From Tychonema sp. LEGE 06208 (GTDB lineage: Bacteria > Cyanobacteriota > Cyanobacteriia > Cyanobacteriales > Microcoleaceae), in the NCBI RefSeq assembly GCF_015207505.1, contig NZ_JADEWT010000068.1, forward strand, positions 1-34,357: DNA of 34,357 nucleotides, in the 5' to 3' direction. Shown here in pieces: positions 1-9,332 of the stretch. Under the pieces are notes generated by a model. The model saw only the letters and a list, made by a program, of their open reading frames with translations. It searched no databases and was not told the origin of the DNA. The position numbers and the translations under genes were made by a program. Every line of letters starts with the position of its first letter. Position 1 is the first letter of the stretch.

Positions 1-504
1 GGTTTGGGGGCGATCGCCAGTTCTGAGGCGGAGTCTCGGGCCGTGGCTTTAGTTGTGGGGGCTGCGGGAGTGGCGACAGTGTTGGGGTTGATGGCTGGAA
101 TCGGCACGGATGCTGGGAATTGGCACCAGGTGTTGGCGGCTGCGGTGGGTTGGGGGATTGCGGGCTTGACGTGCGGGCTGGTGGCGGAAGTCGCGATGAA
201 TTCCCGAAGTCCGATCGGACTTGGAGGTGCGATCGGGCTGGGGATTGGGGCGTGGGCTGGGGTTTTGGCTGGGGAGGGTTCCGGGGCTTTGACGCAAGCC
301 TTAGAGATTGCTGGATCTAAGAGTGTTTATGGGGCTTGGGCTGCGATCGGGGTTGTGGCTGGAGTTGTGGCGCGGATGGTAGTGGGCGAAAGGTCGATCG
401 CCACTGGGCGCGGGATCTACACATTTATCCTGTTAGTTGCTACTTCCGGTTTCGGGCTGTGGCTGGGAAAGTGGCTGGTTGGTCGATCGCATTTTTTGAA
501 TTAA
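1..504 (+). CDS. C-terminal part of an unknown multi-pass membrane protein (5' end outside window)
   Basis: The reading frame is open from the first base, so the true start lies upstream; the TTG at base 4 is not a convincing start because no Shine-Dalgarno sequence can be seen. The visible ~167 residues are dominated by Gly/Ala/Val-rich hydrophobic stretches: about four or five likely membrane helices (around residues 13-34, 43-63, 74-90, 110-126 and 138-157) separated by short loops, with a short polar tail after GRSHF. No catalytic motif is visible. Such tails occur as membrane anchors of larger cyanobacterial proteins, but nothing here identifies the family. It converges with the broken glycosyltransferase gene, whose stop codon directly abuts. 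Confidence 0.7.
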   Translation, partial: GLGAIASSEAESRAVALVVGAAGVATVLGLMAGIGTDAGNWHQVLAAAVGWGIAGLTCGLVAEVAMNSRSPIGLGGAIGLGIGAWAGVLAGEGSGALTQALEIAGSKSVYGAWAAIGVVAGVVARMVVGERSIATGRGIYTFILLVATSGFGLWLGKWLVGRSHFLN

Positions 505-1701
505 TCAATCACTAGATTTTTGATTGTAGTATTCAGAAGCCAGTCGGTTTTCAAACAACCACTGTTTGCTTTCAGGGGAATCATCCAGCCAGCGATCGAT
601 CAATTCGGCCCATTTGACAGGCAAGCGCAACTCATGCCAGGTTGAGTGAGAAGCGACAGAAATATTGTGATAAAGCGCTGAATCCGAAACCAGATTTTCG
701 ATACATTCGGCTAAAGCCTGAGAGTTTCCCGCCTCGAAAATCATAGAATTAACGCCATGCTTCAAGTGGGTTTTAAACATTGGGTGATCCGAAGCTACTA
801 TCGGTGTTCTAGTGCGTAAAGCGTGCTGAATTGTCAGGGGAAAGCCTTCGGGATATTCGTGCCTGCTAGTAACTAGCACGATATCGGATTCTCTCATTAA
901 AGGTTCTAAAGTATGAGTGAGTACCAGCCCCATAAATTCTACATAATCTTTAATTTGCAACTCTTCAACTCGCCGGGTAAAAAACTCTTCTTCGCCTGTA
1001 CCTGCCATTTTTAAGTGAACTGATATATTGCGCTCTTTTAACTTTGGTACGGCTCTTAATATATCGCCAACTCCCTTACTTTGTACTAACGAACCAGCGT
1101 AAAATAGTTTCAATTTTTTGACATCTGCAGGGATTTCTTTCGGCGACAAAGAGCCGGGATTGGTATCTCAGAGAAAGTCCCAAGGAATTATTTGATCGGG
1201 TTTTACTCCAATTTCTTTGAACAATAAAGATGAAGTAATGCCGTAAGTCCCAACCCATTCTATTTGCTTGTTATTCAAAAAATTGGCCAATTTATAGTTG
1301 CGCCACTTATCGCGCCAACTTTTTGTGGCAATAGATTCGGCAAATACAGCGATGGTTCTAATTTGATTTTCAATTGCAAAATTAAAAATGTCGGGAATAA
1401 CCGTCCGTATGACTAAATGAGTCGGATTTTGCTCGGCAATTAATTCGATCAATTTTTTGGAATCAACTTTGTAATTAAATCCGCAACCGATCGCCCGCAC
1501 GCCGTTTTCTAGAACCCGATCGGTAAATTCTGGTGTCATGCAGCAAATAACCGTTACTGACTCAGCCTCCGGTCGTTTTGCCATCTCAGTAACGGCACCT
1601 ACAGAATATTTTTGAGCGTAGTATGTTTCGCTTCCTCCTTGGACCAGATGCTGAAAGGTTTTTGCGTAATCGCCGGCATACTGAACTATGACTAAGCGCA
1701 T
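505..1701 (-). pseudogene. GT4-like glycosyltransferase split by a single in-frame TGA
   Basis: Two minus-strand frames read as one ~398-residue GT-B glycosyltransferase of family-4 type. The N-terminal half (1701 down to 1168) starts MRLVIVQYAG, contains the QGGSETY segment and ends at PWDFL followed by TGA (1170-1168). The same frame continues without any shift through GSLSPKEIP to a typical C-terminal nucleotide-sugar domain with LFYAGSLVQSKG and a PEGFPLTI segment. The break is therefore one stop codon, for example TGG to TGA. The usual E-x7-E motif is also damaged: after EGFPLTIQ the second Glu is His. Sugar donor and acceptor cannot be told. The start ATG at 1701 follows a weak AGGA. 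A TTG restart at 1149 could give only the C-terminal half, so the gene is probably inactive; sequencing error is the alternative. Confidence 0.8.
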
Positions 1702-2105
1702 TTTCCTAAACTCTGGTTGTGTCGTATTTAATAGAACCTACGGTGCAAAAGATTTGTAATTTGGTTATGTTGACGGTTTGATATACCCCCAGAACCGCAC
1801 TGTGAATTTTCTTTTGCCTCCGTCCTATTATAAAGAGTTTGGGCAACAGGTACATCAATAGATAGCAGTCGCAGTCGCTTTATATCGCGGGTTTTAGGCT
1901 AATTTTATCTGGATTTTTCTGAGAGGGTGTAGAAGTAGGATGCGGAAATTAATTCCGACTCAGTAAGCAAAAATAGTGTCCCCTGCAATTTGATGTCCGA
2001 AGTTGCTGCGATCGCTTGCGGCACTTACTTCGCAGATTGGAGGGGATGCCTGCTTTCTTTGCCTGTAAAATTCACAAACCTTGACCATCTTTGGTTTGAG
2101 GGCGC
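1702..2105. other. Intergenic stretch without a gene
   Basis: About 400 bases between two minus-strand genes. It holds a short CAGTCG repeat near 1866-1878, one HIP1-type GCGATCGC near 2008, and a weak hairpin at 2075-2098. No frame with coding character or RNA gene was seen. Confidence 0.5.
2075..2098 (-). terminator. Weak hairpin just past the 74-residue gene
   Basis: CAAACC and GGTTTG form a 6-bp inverted repeat with a 12-base loop, a few bases after the stop codon of the small minus-strand gene. No real T-tract follows, so it is at best a weak terminator. Confidence 0.25.
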
Positions 2106-2330
2106 TCAGTAAGCCAAAGTTGCTAAAGTTTCTCGTAGATAGGATCGCACCTGTTGATCGATGCTGGCATTTTTCTGCTTGCTCTCAAAATTGAGTTCTA
2201 GCTGCCAGCGTTGAAATCCTGAACTTGCGCCGATCGCAGATTTGAGACTGCCCCAGATTTCAGAATCTTCGCACAGCTCGATCGGCTCTGCTGCTTGAGG
2301 TTGTTGTGCGATCGGTGAATAATTCGCCAT
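2106..2330 (-). CDS. Small hypothetical protein (74 aa)
   Basis: No recognised family. The product is soluble and acidic-to-neutral, begins MANYSPIAQQ and has a Gln/Glu-rich N-terminus, then a segment GSLKSAIGASSGFQRWQLE and a likely helical C-terminus with SIDQQVRSYLRETLATL. The case for a real gene is good: ATG at 2330 preceded by AGAGG at proper spacing, a strong promoter match at 2390-2418, and a defined leader with a palindrome (2345-2372). The stop codon is followed by a weak hairpin. It appears monocistronic. The C-terminal helix could be a dimerisation or binding segment, but no function can be given. Confidence 0.6.
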   Translation of the reverse strand: MANYSPIAQQPQAAEPIELCEDSEIWGSLKSAIGASSGFQRWQLELNFESKQKNASIDQQVRSYLRETLATLAY

Positions 2331-2344
2331 ATTGTTATACCTCT

Positions 2345-2372
2345 GTTTTAATCCCCTGTAGGGATTGAAAGC
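2345..2372 (-). repeat. Single CRISPR-repeat-like palindrome in a 5' leader
   Basis: TTTTAATCCC and GGGATTGAAA flank CTGTA: a 10-bp stem with one G-T mismatch. Palindrome and flanks resemble repeats of cyanobacterial CRISPR arrays that contain AATCCC...GGGATTGAAA. There is only one copy and no spacers or cas genes, so it is not an array. It lies between the predicted transcription start (~2383) and the AGAGG ribosome-binding site of the 74-residue gene. Confidence 0.4.
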
Positions 2373-2389
2373 TTACTTTGACTTTCTCT

Positions 2390-2418
2390 ATTATAGATTC
2401 TTCTCTGGAAATAGCCAA
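2390..2418 (-). promoter_or_regulatory. Sigma-70-type promoter for the 74-residue gene
   Basis: On the minus strand TTGGCT (2418-2413) and a perfect TATAAT (2395-2390) are 17 bases apart. Transcription would start near 2383, giving a ~50-base leader that includes the CRISPR-like hairpin. Confidence 0.6.
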
Positions 2419-2572
2419 CCTAAAATATCTATAATCTGTGATTTAAAATTAAATATTAAAATTATTAATAATCTCAATCAGAACAGAGCCATTACTTATT
2501 TTTTTTTACAGCATACATCTGTCGAAGGTAAAGTAGCTTAAATTACAATTATTTCGAGTTTAATTTTTCATT

Positions 2573-3310
2573 TCACTTTTCGATCGACTGTTGGGGTAGG
2601 GAGGTAACGCCGTTGGTGTCAGAAAGCTGTGGGTTGACAATACTGTCGGCTGGCGAATTCCTAATTGTCGGTGGCGGATTGCTTGACTCTCCGGGTGCAG
2701 ATTCCGCGACAGTTATCTCGCCCGCAAAAGTCGGCAAAAGTTGATTGACTTGCCAAAGTGCGATCGTAAAATCATGCTTAATTTTTTGTAAAAAATAAGG
2801 CTTTGTCGCTGCAAATTGAGATTCCGGCGTCAGCAAAACCGCCATCACACTAGCAGACACCTGCAAAAACAAATTGCTAGCTAAAAAAGCAGAACCGGCC
2901 AACAACAATCCAGCCCACCGCCAGGAAGGAGGAAACGGAGCCACGCCAGCAGCGAGGGGAGCCAATCGGTAGAGATGCCACAAAATTATTGCCAACAAAA
3001 CAGCGACAAAAAGAGCCACTCCTTTATTTAATTTAGTTTTAAATCGAGTCAGAATCTGCTGCTGCAAATCAGTTAACTTGTCCGGTTTCACAGCCACTAC
3101 TAAAATACTAAAAATATAAAAAGGGCGGAACCACTGCATCCACAGCACCGGAACAATACCTGCTACAGCCACTAAAAACACTTCTAACCACACAGGAATC
3201 GCGGGAGAACCCACTGCGAGTCCCAGCAAACACAGTCCCAGGCAGATCGGCAGTGCAGCCGCCCCAGAAAGGTGAATCCATAAAAAAGGCTCTGACCAAA
3301 AAGAACGCAC
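2573..3310 (-). CDS. Four-helix membrane protein with low-complexity tail
   Basis: Predicted inner- or thylakoid-membrane protein of 245 residues. Four hydrophobic helices are visible at about residues 12-34, 40-60, 98-116 and 132-160, with a basic loop between helices 2 and 3 (KLTDLQQQILTRFKTKLNK). After residue ~200 the tail is Ser/Pro/Asn-rich and without structure. This layout, and the position beside infB, match the cyanobacterial group called low-complexity tail membrane proteins; that match is from memory of the family and its function is unknown. The start is GTG at 3310 (VRSFWSEP); no in-frame ATG upstream looks better, and a ribosome-binding site is not evident. It is separated from infB by ~430 bases of repeats, so probably not in the same operon. 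Confidence 0.65.
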   Translation of the reverse strand: MRSFWSEPFLWIHLSGAAALPICLGLCLLGLAVGSPAIPVWLEVFLVAVAGIVPVLWMQWFRPFYIFSILVVAVKPDKLTDLQQQILTRFKTKLNKGVALFVAVLLAIILWHLYRLAPLAAGVAPFPPSWRWAGLLLAGSAFLASNLFLQVSASVMAVLLTPESQFAATKPYFLQKIKHDFTIALWQVNQLLPTFAGEITVAESAPGESSNPPPTIRNSPADSIVNPQLSDTNGVTSLPQQSIEK

Positions 3311-3538
3311 TTTAATTAATTATTGGTTATGAATTATGAGTTTTCAATTTTGAGTTTTTACAATCTTGGATGCACTCTTCCCCCTGAAAATCTGTTGCGA
3401 GGAGTACATATCTAGCGGTCAAACCGAGGATTTTTAAAATCAATCCGGTTACTTTTTGTAAGTCTTATTTGAGTGGGTGAATTTTAAATTTTGAGTTAAA
3501 AACCAAACTTGTGAGTGAATAGTAGACTTCTTGGACTG

Positions 3539-3601
3539 ATTCACAAACGTATTTTGAAATGAATCTGCGTTGATCTGTGTTTATCCCAATAGCATCTGCG
3601 G
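3539..3601. repeat. Dispersed ATCTGCGT-type repeat, copy 1
   Basis: Begins ATTCACAAA and ends CATCTGCGG with ATCTGCGT and ATCTGTGTT in between. A second, diverged copy with the same order of words lies at 14242-14302. Both are intergenic. Confidence 0.6.
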
Positions 3602-3652
3602 TCGATCGGCTCGCATTAAAGATTTATGCCAGAAATCTAGTTTTGGAGTATT

Positions 3653-3721
3653 GAGTTGAAGAGAGTAGTTTCGAGCGATCGGCAATTTAGTTACCTGCAC
3701 TCAAAACTTCTCTTCCAACTC
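3653..3721 (-). terminator. Imperfect hairpin downstream of infB
   Basis: GAGTTGAAGAGA (3653-3664) pairs with TCTCTTCCAACTC (3709-3721), 12 bp with one bulged base, loop ~44. It lies 20 bases beyond the infB stop on the transcribed side. The loop is long and the T-tract weak, so it may simply be an inverted intergenic repeat. Confidence 0.3.
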
Positions 3722-3739
3722 AAAACTCACCACTCAAAA

Positions 3740-6700
3740 CTATTGAGATAGAGTCCGGCGCTTAGTAACCATGCGGTAGGCTTCAATAATATCGCCTTCG
3801 GCCCAGTCGCTAAAGCCGCTCAAGGAAATGCCGCATTCGTAGCCAGTATTGACTTCCTTAGCATCTTCCTTCATCCGCTTGAGCGAGTCGAGGATACCTT
3901 CGTAAACGATATTGTTGCCCCGGCGTACCCGCACCTTACAGTTGCGGATGACCTTGCCTTCGAGTACGTAACAGCCAGCGACAGCCCCACGACCGATCGC
4001 AAAGACAGCGCGCACTTCCACCTTACCCAGAGGTTCTTCCACCAGTTCTGGTTCCAGCAGACCTTCCATCGCCCCTTGAATATCATCCAAGAGGTTATAG
4101 ATGATGCTGTATTCCCGCACGTCTACGCCCGCTTGGTCGGCCGCTTGGCGAGCGCCGGTGGCGAGAGTAGTATTGAACCCGATAATTACAGCATTACTGG
4201 CTGCAGCGAGGTCAATATCTGTTTCTGTGATTTCGCCAGGAGCAGACAGCAGCAGTCGGAGTTGAACTTCTTTTTGAGGAAGTTCAGTCAGAGAGCCGAC
4301 AATTGCTTCGAGGGAGCCTTGGACATCTGCCTTCAAGATCAAGTTGAGTTCCTTGAGAACGCCTTCCTTAGCTTGTTGAGAGAAGCCGCTGAGGCTGATC
4401 CGGCCACCTTGGAGCAGGCGAGAATCTCGTTGGAAGGTAGCTCTTCCGCTGGCGATCGCCGCTGCTTCTTTTTCGTTTCCGAAGACATCAAACTCGTCTC
4501 CGGCGCGAGGTACATCCCGCAGCCCCAACACTTCCACCGCAAAGGATGGAGTTGCTTGGTCTACGCGATCGCCGCGATCGTCGATCATTGCCCGCACCTT
4601 ACCCAGAGCCGAGCCTGCGACCACAATATCGCCCACTCGCAGAGTGCCGTTCTGCACCAGCAGGGTTGCCACAGGCCCCCTTGCCTTATCGAGGTGAGCT
4701 TCAATCACAGTACCCTTAGCAGCGCGGTTCGGGTTAGCGTTGAGGTCTTCCATTTCCGCGACTGTCAGAATCATTTCCAACAGCGTATCCAGGTTTTCCC
4801 CCTTAATCGCGCTGACCGGAACCATCGTAATATCACCGCCCCAGTCATCTGCGACCAAGCCGTACTCAGTCAGCTCTTGCTTCACCCGTTCCGGCTGAGC
4901 GCCCTCCTTGTCTACTTTATTAATAGCCACGACAATTGGCACTTTCGCCGCTTTCGCGTGGCTGATCGCTTCAATTGTCTGGGGACGCACGCCATCGTCC
5001 GCCGCCACCACCAAGATAGCGATGTCCGTAACCCGCGTTCCCCGAGCCCGCATTGCTGTAAAGGCTTCGTGACCGGGCGTATCCAAAAACACCACCTGCT
5101 GGCTCTTGCCTTCGTGTACCACATCTACGTGATAAGCACCGATGTGCTGGGTAATACCCCCAGCTTCTCCTTGAGCCACCTTTGTTTTGCGGATCGAGTC
5201 GAGCAAGGTTGTTTTGCCGTGATCTACGTGACCCATAATCGTTACCACTGGCGGACGGCGCTCGAGGTATTCCAAATCTGCTTCATCGATCATCTCGATG
5301 ACTTTGAGCGCTGGGGCTACTTTTTCGGGAGTTTCTACCTCTACACCCATTTCTTCGGCTACCGTTCTCACCGCTGAAATATCTAGGGTTTCGGTAATGT
5401 TGACCGCAATGCCTCTTGAGAACAACCGTTTAATAATTTCGGTTTCGGGAACAGCCAAAGTAACTGCTAGTTCTTGAACGGTCATCGGTCTGCTCAGCAG
5501 CAGCTTTTCTGGACGTTCTACCTTAGCTTCGGCTGTTTTGCCCCGGCTGCCGCGTCCCCCAGAAGAACCAGAAGAACTTTTATCGTGAGAAGGGCCCGGT
5601 CTTTTGTTTTTGCCGCTGCTTCCCGGTGCGCCCGGAGTTGGTGTTGACTTTGGTGCTGCTTGTCCCTTTGCTTTAGCTGGGCGGGCTAGGGACAGGCTGA
5701 CGGTGACTGGCGCTGGCATATCCAAGCCATTTTCTAAGTCATCGTCATCCTCGTCTATGGGTTTGAGGCGAGAACGTGCCTGCTTGACCTTTTTGGCAGC
5801 TTTGGCAGCATCTGAGTTTTCGTCATCATCTTCTTCCCAAATGACCGATGTCTTTTTGGCTGGACGCGGAAGAGTCGGCTTGGGAAGGAGAAGAGTATCC
5901 AGCGGCGTATTATCTTCATCATTGTCATCAGTGTCATCCCCTGTGGCTCCGGTGTCACCACCTCGGCTACGCAGCCCTCCTGCTGACGTTACGGGCGCTA
6001 GGCTCCGGCGCGGGCCACCGGGCTGCGGTCGATCGGCAAGTGCAGTTCTGACAGGGCCGCCAGCGCTAGGGCGAGGTCTTTGGCCCTCACTACCTCCCGG
6101 TGCGGGTCTGCTGGGGCGGCTCGGTTTTGCCGGCGCTTCCAGATTTTCTGTTTGTTGTGATTGCTCTTGCTCGGTTCTGGCAAGTTTTAGTACCGGCTTG
6201 TTTCCCAGACTTTGTGGGGTGCGCGTTGCCGACTCCGCCGTCGCTCTGACTGGTGGCGACGTGAGTTTTGCCCCCGGTGCTGGTGGGGGGGTGGCTGGCT
6301 GGCGCGGGGTACGATCAGGTGCCTTGGACGACGGCGGTTGAGCTGTCGCAGGTGCCGCAGGTGCTTGATCCAGGGCGGTTGTTTCCGGGGCGATCGCACC
6401 TACTGTTTCCGAAGCTGTTTCTGAATCTGTTTCCGAAGTTGCTCCCGAGCCAGAGACATTTGGCTTCGACAGCACCGGTCGATTGATATTTGGTTTAGCG
6501 GGGGGCTGGAGTTGCCCGGCGGCAGGCGATTTGGGAGGAGTTGCCACGGTAGCACCAGGCTCGTTTTTTTGCTCCTCGTTGCCCGCCTGCTGGGAGGAAT
6601 CACCAGCCGGCCTTACTTTTGGACTGCGTATTTCTAAAATTTGCTGCTTTTTTTGTTGGTCGTTAGGGTGAGGGCCAGACTCTTTTGATGGCGCTGCTGC

Positions 6701-6913
6701 TCTTTCGGTAGGAGCTGGCTTGCCGGGGGAAGAGTGGCTGCTGGCTACGTATTTTTCCGCCGTTTTGCGAATTCGTTCTGCTTCTGATTCTGTAATTGTG
6801 CTGCTGTGGCTCTTGACTGAAATATTGAGCCGCTCGCAAACTGCCAAGATGTCTTTATTATCCAAATTTAGTTCCCGTGATAATTCGTAAATTCTTACTT
6901 TGCCGTTGTTCAT
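3740..6913 (-). CDS. infB: Translation initiation factor IF-2
   Basis: GTPase that brings initiator fMet-tRNA to the 30S subunit and promotes subunit joining. The start is the ATG at 6913 ([15 protein letters not shown]), because AGAGGG sits eight bases upstream and this is the conserved cyanobacterial N-terminus; a TTG 24 bases upstream is possible but lacks such a site. The product is 1057 residues. It has an N-terminal IF2_N module ([19 protein letters not shown]), then a ~400-residue Pro/Ala/Ser/charged linker typical of cyanobacteria, a second IF2_N-like module ([19 protein letters not shown]) and the G domain with GHVDHGKTT (~561), DTPGHEAF (~610) and NKVDK (~664), then domains II-IV ending near [13 protein letters not shown]. 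All GTPase motifs are intact. It is the last gene of the rimP-nusA-ylxR-infB cluster. Confidence 0.98.
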   Translation of the reverse strand: MNNGKVRIYELSRELNLDNKDILAVCERLNISVKSHSSTITESEAERIRKTAEKYVASSHSSPGKPAPTERAAAPSKESGPHPNDQQKKQQILEIRSPKVRPAGDSSQQAGNEEQKNEPGATVATPPKSPAAGQLQPPAKPNINRPVLSKPNVSGSGATSETDSETASETVGAIAPETTALDQAPAAPATAQPPSSKAPDRTPRQPATPPPAPGAKLTSPPVRATAESATRTPQSLGNKPVLKLARTEQEQSQQTENLEAPAKPSRPSRPAPGGSEGQRPRPSAGGPVRTALADRPQPGGPRRSLAPVTSAGGLRSRGGDTGATGDDTDDNDEDNTPLDTLLLPKPTLPRPAKKTSVIWEEDDDENSDAAKAAKKVKQARSRLKPIDEDDDDLENGLDMPAPVTVSLSLARPAKAKGQAAPKSTPTPGAPGSSGKNKRPGPSHDKSSSGSSGGRGSRGKTAEAKVERPEKLLLSRPMTVQELAVTLAVPETEIIKRLFSRGIAVNITETLDISAVRTVAEEMGVEVETPEKVAPALKVIEMIDEADLEYLERRPPVVTIMGHVDHGKTTLLDSIRKTKVAQGEAGGITQHIGAYHVDVVHEGKSQQVVFLDTPGHEAFTAMRARGTRVTDIAILVVAADDGVRPQTIEAISHAKAAKVPIVVAINKVDKEGAQPERVKQELTEYGLVADDWGGDITMVPVSAIKGENLDTLLEMILTVAEMEDLNANPNRAAKGTVIEAHLDKARGPVATLLVQNGTLRVGDIVVAGSALGKVRAMIDDRGDRVDQATPSFAVEVLGLRDVPRAGDEFDVFGNEKEAAAIASGRATFQRDSRLLQGGRISLSGFSQQAKEGVLKELNLILKADVQGSLEAIVGSLTELPQKEVQLRLLLSAPGEITETDIDLAAASNAVIIGFNTTLATGARQAADQAGVDVREYSIIYNLLDDIQGAMEGLLEPELVEEPLGKVEVRAVFAIGRGAVAGCYVLEGKVIRNCKVRVRRGNNIVYEGILDSLKRMKEDAKEVNTGYECGISLSGFSDWAEGDIIEAYRMVTKRRTLSQ

Positions 6914-7307
6914 CCACTCTGCCCTCTTTTGTGCCAACCAGTTTTTACATTTTGATTCTTTGTTCTAATGACGACATCATTCGCTGTGATTGATTCAGTG
7001 TCAGGAATCGGGGTTTTGGTACTCAGCAAGGTAATTTTATCTAAAAGATGCACCTCGCTGAAGTCTGCCTTGAGATAATTTTCAAGTTTTTTTGGGAAAG
7101 TGGCAACTGTCGAAGTCTGATTTTTTTTTGGCAACTGCCACTTTTTCAAGCTTCTAAGTTAGCTTTTCCACCTTGAGGATACCTCTGCTAGTACCCTACC
7201 CTTATCTAATCTGACACAAATCTTTCCAGACTGGTGGGCCGATCGGATTGAGGTTGTAGAGCTGGCGCTACCAGTAATTACTGGCGCGTGCTGCCCGCGA
7301 GGGTTTA
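6914..7307. other. Spacer between ylxR and infB, no convincing gene
   Basis: In many bacteria an L7Ae-like gene (ylxQ) lies here; none is visible. A minus-strand frame from 7149 to 6910 (TTG start, 79 codons) overlaps the infB start and has no ribosome-binding site or family features, so it is not called. The octamer GGCAACTG occurs twice (about 7102 and 7130). Confidence 0.5.
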
Positions 7308-7622
7308 TTATACAGTCGATACCGAACTCTTGTCGGTTTTTCGCCCGGTTGAACCCGAGTCAAATGTACAGTCAGATGTGTCTAAAAGCTGCCAAAGTGT
7401 TTGGTACAGTTCGTCAGACACAGGCGCTTTGAGCGATCGCCCAAGTCGATTTTTTTTCTGAGCTGCTTTCAGGCATTCGCTCGCCCGACAAAGGTAAGCG
7501 GAACGACCGAAGCCGCGATCTAATTGTACCTGATGAGAAGGATAGACCCTGACTACTCGCCAAAAAGCTTCCTTTGGAGCTATTTTTCGACAACTTGCAC
7601 AACACCGGTAGTTCGGTTTCAT
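7308..7622 (-). CDS. ylxR: YlxR-family RNA-binding protein
   Basis: Small basic DUF448 protein usually encoded between nusA and infB. Members bind RNA, and some have been reported to influence transcription or RNase P; the role here is not known. The start is placed at the ATG at 7622 (MKPNYRCCASCRK), which gives 104 residues, the family length; an upstream in-frame start would add an unrelated serine-rich leader. Visible family signature: C-x2-C near the N-terminus (CASCRK), a PKEAFWRVVR strand and the GRSAYLCR segment followed by LKAAQKKNRLGRSLKAPV. No strong Shine-Dalgarno sequence is seen. It lies 102 bases after nusA. The C-terminus after QLLDTSD is a polar tail without conserved features. 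Confidence 0.93.
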   Translation of the reverse strand: MKPNYRCCASCRKIAPKEAFWRVVRVYPSHQVQLDRGFGRSAYLCRASECLKAAQKKNRLGRSLKAPVSDELYQTLWQLLDTSDCTFDSGSTGRKTDKSSVSTV

Positions 7623-7724
7623 CAAAGTGAGAAGGGGAGAGGGGGAGAAGAGGAGGATAGTGTCCGAGGGGGACAAGTTCTCCTTGTCTCCCGTGCGGAA
7701 AAATCTTGGTCAAGAGCGCAGTTT

Positions 7725-9029
7725 TTAGACTGGGGCTGCGGTTTCGTCTGTTGCTGCCTTTTCTGCTGCCAATTCTGCGGCTTCCGCCTCGCCGTCGAAG
7801 CCTGATGCTTCGTCTTCGTCTTCGTAGTAGTCTCCTGCTACTTCTTCTTCTTCTTCTTCCAGCCTGGTAGCTTCTGCTTCCAATTTGATGTCTTCGGCCT
7901 CGCGATCGTACTTAGCAATATCTTTGATATCGATTTTCCAACCTGTCAGGCGGGCTGCGAGGCGGACGTTCTGACCTTCTTTGCCTATGGCAAGACTCAG
8001 TTGGTCTTCAGCGACCAAAATATGAGCTCGCCTGCCTTCTGGGGCAACCAAACGCACTTCATCTACTCTAGCAGGACTAAGAGCGTTAGCGATATAGGTG
8101 GCCGGATCTGGAGACCAGCGGATCACGTCTATTTTTTCGCCGCGCAATTCGTTGACTACTACCTGAATCCGCGATCCCCGCGCTCCGATGCAGGCTCCTA
8201 CCGGGTCTACATCGCGATCGAGCGTATCAACTGCTATTTTAGTCCGAGGGCCGACGTGCCGGGATGGCGGATTTGCCTCCCTGGCTACGGCGACAATCCT
8301 CACCACCCCGTCTTCTATTTCTGGTACTTCGTTAGCAAACAGGTAAACCACCAAACCTGCATCTGCTCTAGACACAAGTAACTGCGGCCCTCTCGTGGAG
8401 CCTTCGCCTACCTTTTTGAGATAAACCTTGAATGTAGCGTTGGCCCGGTAATTGTCGTTGGGCAACTGTTCGCGCTTGGGGAGTTCGGCATCTACTTCCG
8501 GCTGACCGAAACTGCTGGTGACTGCTAAAATTACCGACTGCCTCTCAAACCTGATCACTCTTGCTTGAAGAACAGTTTCTTCTAAATCTTTAAACTCTTC
8601 TTGAATCATTTTGCGCTGTTGGTCGCGCAGTTTTTGAGCAAGAACTTGTTTAGTCTGAATGGCTGCCATGCGACCAAATTCTTTTTGATTTGGTGTGACG
8701 TCTACGAGTACGATGCTCCCCGGCTGAGCTTCTGTGGCTACTTCTTGCACTTCCAAAAGTGATATTTCGTGATCGGGATTTTCGACTTCTTCTACAATAG
8801 TTTTGTTTGCTAAAACGCGGAAACCTTCTTGTTCTGCGTCCAGTTCTACATCAAAATTATCGAAGTATTCTTCGCTGAAGTGGTCTAGTTTTTGGGTGCG
8901 GCGGTAGCGTTCGTATCCTTTGAGCAGGGCTTCTCGCAAGGCTGCTTGGACGGCGTGTTTAGGTAAATTTCGCTCTTTGCTAATACCTTCGACCATTTCT
9001 TTAAGTCCGGGCAGGGGAACCATTGACAT
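7725..9029 (-). CDS. nusA: Transcription termination/antitermination factor NusA
   Basis: Binds RNA polymerase and nascent RNA and modulates pausing, termination and antitermination. The start is ATG at 9029 (MSMVPLPGLKEMVEG): AAGGAG sits about nine bases upstream, and the open frame further upstream is noncoding in character. Product 434 residues. Order of domains: polymerase-binding N-terminal domain (to ~130), S1 domain (about residues 150-215), then KH1 and KH2 with the loops GARGSRIQ and GKEGQNVR. The C-terminus is a short acidic tail (EEEEEEVAGDYYEDEDE and more) in place of the acidic repeats of enterobacteria, as usual in cyanobacteria. It lies 303 bases after rimP; that gap holds the structured element at 9194-9306. 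Confidence 0.97.
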   Translation of the reverse strand: MSMVPLPGLKEMVEGISKERNLPKHAVQAALREALLKGYERYRRTQKLDHFSEEYFDNFDVELDAEQEGFRVLANKTIVEEVENPDHEISLLEVQEVATEAQPGSIVLVDVTPNQKEFGRMAAIQTKQVLAQKLRDQQRKMIQEEFKDLEETVLQARVIRFERQSVILAVTSSFGQPEVDAELPKREQLPNDNYRANATFKVYLKKVGEGSTRGPQLLVSRADAGLVVYLFANEVPEIEDGVVRIVAVAREANPPSRHVGPRTKIAVDTLDRDVDPVGACIGARGSRIQVVVNELRGEKIDVIRWSPDPATYIANALSPARVDEVRLVAPEGRRAHILVAEDQLSLAIGKEGQNVRLAARLTGWKIDIKDIAKYDREAEDIKLEAEATRLEEEEEEVAGDYYEDEDEASGFDGEAEAAELAAEKAATDETAAPV

Positions 9030-9332
9030 ATAAAACACTCCTTTTTTACTGTGACAATACGTAACTGGTAATCGCGAAAAGATAATTGGTGAGTTTTGAT
9101 AGAAATTGATGGGTGATGATTTATGAGTTACCAAAATAGGGTTAGGTAAATTCGGTGTTGTCACAATTTATTTGTTGTGCCAACTCAACCCGAGGCTCTC
9201 GATTTGATTCTTAAAAATTAACTCGCAGCAAAGCATTTTCAGCTTACTGCGAGGCAATCTAAAATCTCAAATCTGGCGGACACTCACAGGCACCGCCCCG
9301 AGAGCCCAAAACTCAAAACTCAAAATTTACCT
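9030..9332. other. rimP-nusA spacer
   Basis: 303 bases inside an operon-like gene string. It contains the three-stem structure at 9194-9306 and a run of CAAAACTCAAAACTCAAAA next to the rimP stop. No extra gene is seen. Confidence 0.55.
9194..9306 (-). promoter_or_regulatory. Candidate structured RNA element between rimP and nusA
   Basis: Read on the minus strand, three nested helices can form together. An 8-bp outer stem pairs CGAGAGCC (9299-9306) with GGCTCTCG (9194-9201). Inside it lie GGCGG/CCGCC (9275-9279 with 9293-9297) and CTCGCAG/CTGCGAG (9222-9228 with 9247-9253), the last extended by AAGC/GCTT across a small internal loop. The result is a closed three-way junction of ~113 bases on the nusA transcript. 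No match to a known riboswitch is recognised. Confidence 0.4.

Larger units (their letters stand above)
3311..3739. other. Repeat-rich spacer between infB and the membrane-protein gene
   Basis: No coding frame. It holds a dispersed ATCTGCGT/ATCTGTG repeat (3539-3601), several AACTCAAAACTC or GAGTTTTGAG-type words and a long hairpin after infB (3653-3721). Confidence 0.55.

Noticed and set aside
1168..1170. TGA as a recoded (selenocysteine) codon
   Set aside because: No SECIS-like hairpin is evident, GT4 enzymes are not selenoproteins, and the gene has another motif defect.
2345..2372. CRISPR array
   Set aside because: Only one repeat-like unit, no spacers or second repeat, no cas genes in the window.
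4076..5377. Long plus-strand open frame (433 codons) opposite infB
   Set aside because: It lies wholly within infB in antisense, is rich in His/Cys/Arg runs without domain logic, and infB is certain.
6910..7149. 79-codon minus-strand frame between ylxR and infB as a possible ylxQ
   Set aside because: No L7Ae-like motifs, TTG start without a ribosome-binding site, and it overlaps the infB start.
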